Source: Cacajao melanocephalus (lineage: Eukaryota; Chordata; Mammalia; Primates; Pitheciidae). Taken from it: a stretch of DNA of 64,000 nt. The stretch spans positions 1 through 64,000 of the forward strand of contig CAUYLG010004878.1 in NCBI GenBank assembly GCA_963573385.1, written 5' to 3'. The translations under genes were made by a program, and so were the position numbers. The notes under the pieces are model-generated. The model had not been told where the DNA came from. It searched no databases and worked only from the letters and a program-made list of their open reading frames with translations. This document shows positions 61,575-64,000 of this stretch, one piece after another. Numbering within the stretch: position 1 is the stretch's first letter; every line of letters starts with the position of its first letter.

Positions 61575-61721
61575 CATAAAATTATCTCAAAATAATAAGA
61601 ACCATTTATGAAAAAAAAATCATAGCCAACATCATACTGAATGGGTAAAAACTGGAAGCATTCCCTTTAAAAACCAGCACAAGACAAGAATGCCCTCTCT
61701 CACCACTCCTATTCAACGTAG
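61575..61721 (+). mobile_element. L1 (L1P/MA type), left part
   Basis: 'tctcaaaataataagaac', 'agccaacatcatactgaa' and 'cactcctattcaacgta' are ORF2 reverse-transcriptase text. It continues at 63,117 after the LTR nest. Confidence 0.9.
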
Positions 61722-61813
61722 TGAGGGACTATGTTAACTTCTCTTCCGGGGTCCACAGGGGTTGTGGTTTCAAAGGCAAGAACTTCCCAGTGCCATGTCT
61801 CTATCCACCTCCC

Positions 61814-62593
61814 TGTCAGGCCTCCATGTGCAAGCCCGGACCCAGAAAGTTTGAAGTCCTGCCTGCCTTGGCTAATCACCCCCTACCCGCTGCCTGCATT
61901 TGCCATTATCCCTGATCACTCAGTGGAGCTTCCCCTGGACATAAGCTTACCCTCACCCTACCCTGCCACCTTAACTGTCATTATGACAAAGTGAATACTC
62001 CTCACCCCACCCTGCCATCTTAACTACTTTTATGCCTTACCCCACCCGCCACTGTAACTGAACTTATGGTAATGTATACTCCTAGCCCCTACCCCCACCA
62101 CTATAACTGATCTTACTCTGTAACTTTCCACTGCCCACCCCAAACCTATAAAACCAGCTTCTGGCAGGGCGCGGTGGCTCACGCCTGTAATCCCAGCACT
62201 TTGGGAGGCCGAGGTGGGCAGATCATGATGTCAGGAGATCGAGACCATCCTGGCCATGGTGAAACCCTGTCTCTACTAAAATACAAAAAATTAGCCGGGT
62301 GTGGTGGCGTTCGCCTGTAGTCTCAGCTACTCAGGAGCCTGAGGCAGGGAATCGCTTGAAACCGGGTGACGGAGGTTGCAGTGAGCCGAGATCGCGCCAC
62401 TGCACTACAGCCTGGCAAAAAAACCAAGACCCCGTCTCAAAAAAATTTAAAAAAGAACCCAATTCCTATCCCATCACCCTTCGCTAACACCCTTTTCAGC
62501 CTTAGCCCACCTGCACCCAGGTGAATAAACAGCCATGTTGCTCACACAAAGCCTGTTTGGGGGGTCTCTTCATTCAAAGCGCACGTTTTAACA
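61814..62593 (+). mobile_element. Solo LTR7-like LTR (HERV-H type)
   Basis: Starts 'tgtcaggcctcc' and contains TATAAAA at 62,147-62,153, 'ccacctgcacccaggtga', AATAAA at 62,524-62,529 and 'gttgctcacacaaagcct', the LTR7 signature. It is flanked by the exact 5-bp duplication CTCCC (61,809-61,813 and 62,594-62,598). No HERV-H internal sequence remains here. Some parts of the U3 differ from what I recall of LTR7, so it may be a relative. Confidence 0.85.
62163..62456 (+). mobile_element. AluY-like in the LTR7-like element
   Basis: Starts 'ggcagggcgcggtggctc' and retains many CpGs, 'gagatcgagaccatcctg' and 'gagccgagatcgcgccac'. The A-rich tail runs to about 62,456. It is the innermost, youngest layer of the nest and lies just after the TATA box of the host LTR. 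Confidence 0.95.
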
Positions 62594-63116
62594 CTCCCCA
62601 TCTGGAAACCTAGAGTTTTTTATCTAACTTTCCCGTGCAGGCTAGGTAAAATTTCAGGTGTGCTCCTTTGTTTGAAAAGACTGCCAAAAGCCCTAGAAGG
62701 AGGGGCTCTATTGTGAGCCCAAGTAACCAATCTGGGATCAGAGTCAAAGATCAATCACTCCAGAGGAAGTCTGAAAGAACTCCTTTCATTGGACAAGAAC
62801 ATAAATGGGGTGGGAATAACTTCAAGGTTAAAACTCCATGCCCCTTACCCGTGCGGACTCCTTCTCCGGGATCCCCTCCCACGACAACGTGGGAGCGGTC
62901 TTTCCCTCTCTACCTATGCGGATTTCCCTCTGTGGTATCCCTTCCCACAACAGCATGGGAGCTTTCTCTCTACCTCTATCACTCTCTGCCTAATAAATGT
63001 GCTCTGCAAAACTCTTTGGGTCCAATATTTACTTAACCAGTAAGCTCACCAGCCACCTGGCCCTCTCTCCCATTCCTGGGAAGAGGGAGCCCAAGAACCT
63101 GGGACACCTGGTTACA

Positions 63117-63775
63117 AAATAGTATTGGAAGTTCTGGCCAGAGCAATCAGGCAAGAGAAAGAAATAAAGGGTATTCAAATAGAAATAGAGGAAGTCAAAT
63201 TGTCTCCATTTGCAGATGACATGATTGTACATTTAGAAAACCCCATTGTGTCAGCCCAAAAACTCCATAAGCTGATAAACAACTTCAGCAAAGTCTCAGG
63301 ATACAAAATCAATGTGCAAAAATCACAAGCATTCTTACCTAGACACCAATAATAGACAGACAGCCAAATCATGAGTGAACTCCCATTCACAATTGCTATG
63401 AAGAAAATAAAATACCCAGGAATACAACTTACAAGGGATGTGAAGGATCTCTTCAAGGAGAACTACAAACCACCACTCAAGGAAATAAGAGAAGACACAA
63501 ACAAATGGAAAAGCATCCCATGCTCATGGATAGAAGAATCAATATCACGAAAATAGCCATAGTGCCCAAGGGGAGGGGAACATTGCACACCAGGGTCTGT
63601 CAGGGGGTAGGCAGAAGGGGAGGGAGAGCATTAGGACAAATACCTAATGCATATGGAGCTTAAAACCTAGATGATGGGTTGATAGGTGTGGCAAATCACC
63701 ATGGCACATGTATATTTATGTAACAAACCTGTACATTCAGCACATGTATCCCAGAACTTAAGGTAAAATTTTTAA
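63117..63775 (+). mobile_element. L1 (L1P/MA type), right part with internal deletion
   Basis: From 'tattggaagttctggcca' the RT domain continues to about 63,569 ('catagtgcccaag'), then jumps straight to the 3' UTR ('gggaggggaacattgcac') and ends in an A-rich tail at about 63,775. About the last 2 kb of ORF2 is missing. Confidence 0.9.
63125..63556 (+). pseudogene. L1 ORF2 reverse-transcriptase remnant
   Basis: The frame 63,125-63,352 contains '[14 protein letters not shown]', that is the FADD catalytic box of L1 reverse transcriptase, then '[13 protein letters not shown]'. The next piece, 63,371-63,556 ('[18 protein letters not shown]'), is separated from it by a stop. Upstream ORF2 is displaced by the LTR nest and downstream ORF2 is deleted. 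Confidence 0.9.
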
Positions 63776-64000
63776 AAATATGGTAACAGAACAAAACCTT
63801 AAAAACCTTGTCTGTTTAAAAATATTCACATAACCAGGAAAAATCAAGAAATAGAGAAAAAGGATTGTAGCATCCAGTGTGAAAAGCTGCCCTTAAAATA
63901 GTGTTTTAGGAAACGGTACATCTTATGATAAGGTGACATTTATTTGAATTTCAGCCATCACTACAGTTTGTTCTCCTTATAAGTAAATTTGTATTTTAAA
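63776..64000. other. Unique AT-rich DNA to the window end
   Basis: No feature supported. Confidence 0.4.

Larger units (their letters stand above)
61722..63116 (+). mobile_element. ERV1-type LTR inserted in the L1
   Basis: Starts 'tgagggactatg' and ends 'cacctggttaca', with short flanks 'cgtag' / 'aatag' where L1 text resumes. AATAAA at 62,992-62,997 precedes 'gtgctctgcaaaactc'. It is split by the LTR7-like element. Class I is inferred from the layout, and the family is not named. Confidence 0.75.

Overview
The window is primate, almost certainly human, nuclear DNA. It contains AluY/Sc-, AluS- and AluJ-type Alus, L1 ends of the L1P and L1M kinds, MST/THE1-type MaLR LTRs, an LTR7-like (HERV-H type) solo LTR, a Tigger2/MER2-type DNA transposon and many worn MIR and L2 pieces. 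I could not support a protein-coding exon, tRNA, snRNA or CRISPR array. The open frames are either remains of L1 ORF1/ORF2, shadows inside Alu, MaLR or simple repeats, or short unexplained frames. The setting is a gene desert or a long intron.

Layout. 1-735: 3' end of an L1 next to an MST LTR fragment. 0.7-8.2 kb: mostly unique AT-rich DNA with MIRs, a hAT-type element and a Tigger2-type element that split one MIR. 8.2-9.3 kb: an old L1 on the minus strand carrying a composite templated insertion. 10.9-11.5 kb: the only CpG island, a probable orphan promoter. 13.5-14.8 kb: a diverged inverted repeat, followed by a complete MaLR element (14,978-17,298) lodged in a hAT-type element. 18.5-25.7 kb: an Alu, two LTRs of one family, an MLT1 LTR, L2 and MIR. 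25.8-28.4 kb: a rearranged MaLR element, an ERVK-like LTR end with a primer-binding site, and a minus-strand L1 fragment. 29-31 kb: an Alu and an L1M. 31.1-31.9 kb: an unexplained cluster of open frames. 33.6-37.1 kb: an L1M broken by a solo MST LTR (itself broken by an Alu) and by an AluJ. 38.4 kb: a GGAA/GGGA tract. 41.7 kb: a compact palindrome built inside a MIR. 48.5-50.7 kb: a tandem duplication and a MaLR element whose left LTR is inverted. 52-60 kb: ERV-type LTR pieces, a (CT)n(CA)n tract and a second large inverted repeat. 61.6-63.8 kb: a four-level nest, AluY in LTR7-like in another ERV LTR in L1.

Nothing in the window works as a gene system. Its interest lies in genome mechanics: nested insertions that can be ordered from target-site duplications, several inverted duplications that look like template switching during replication, a MaLR element with an abnormal LTR order, and an isolated CpG-island promoter with no visible partner gene.
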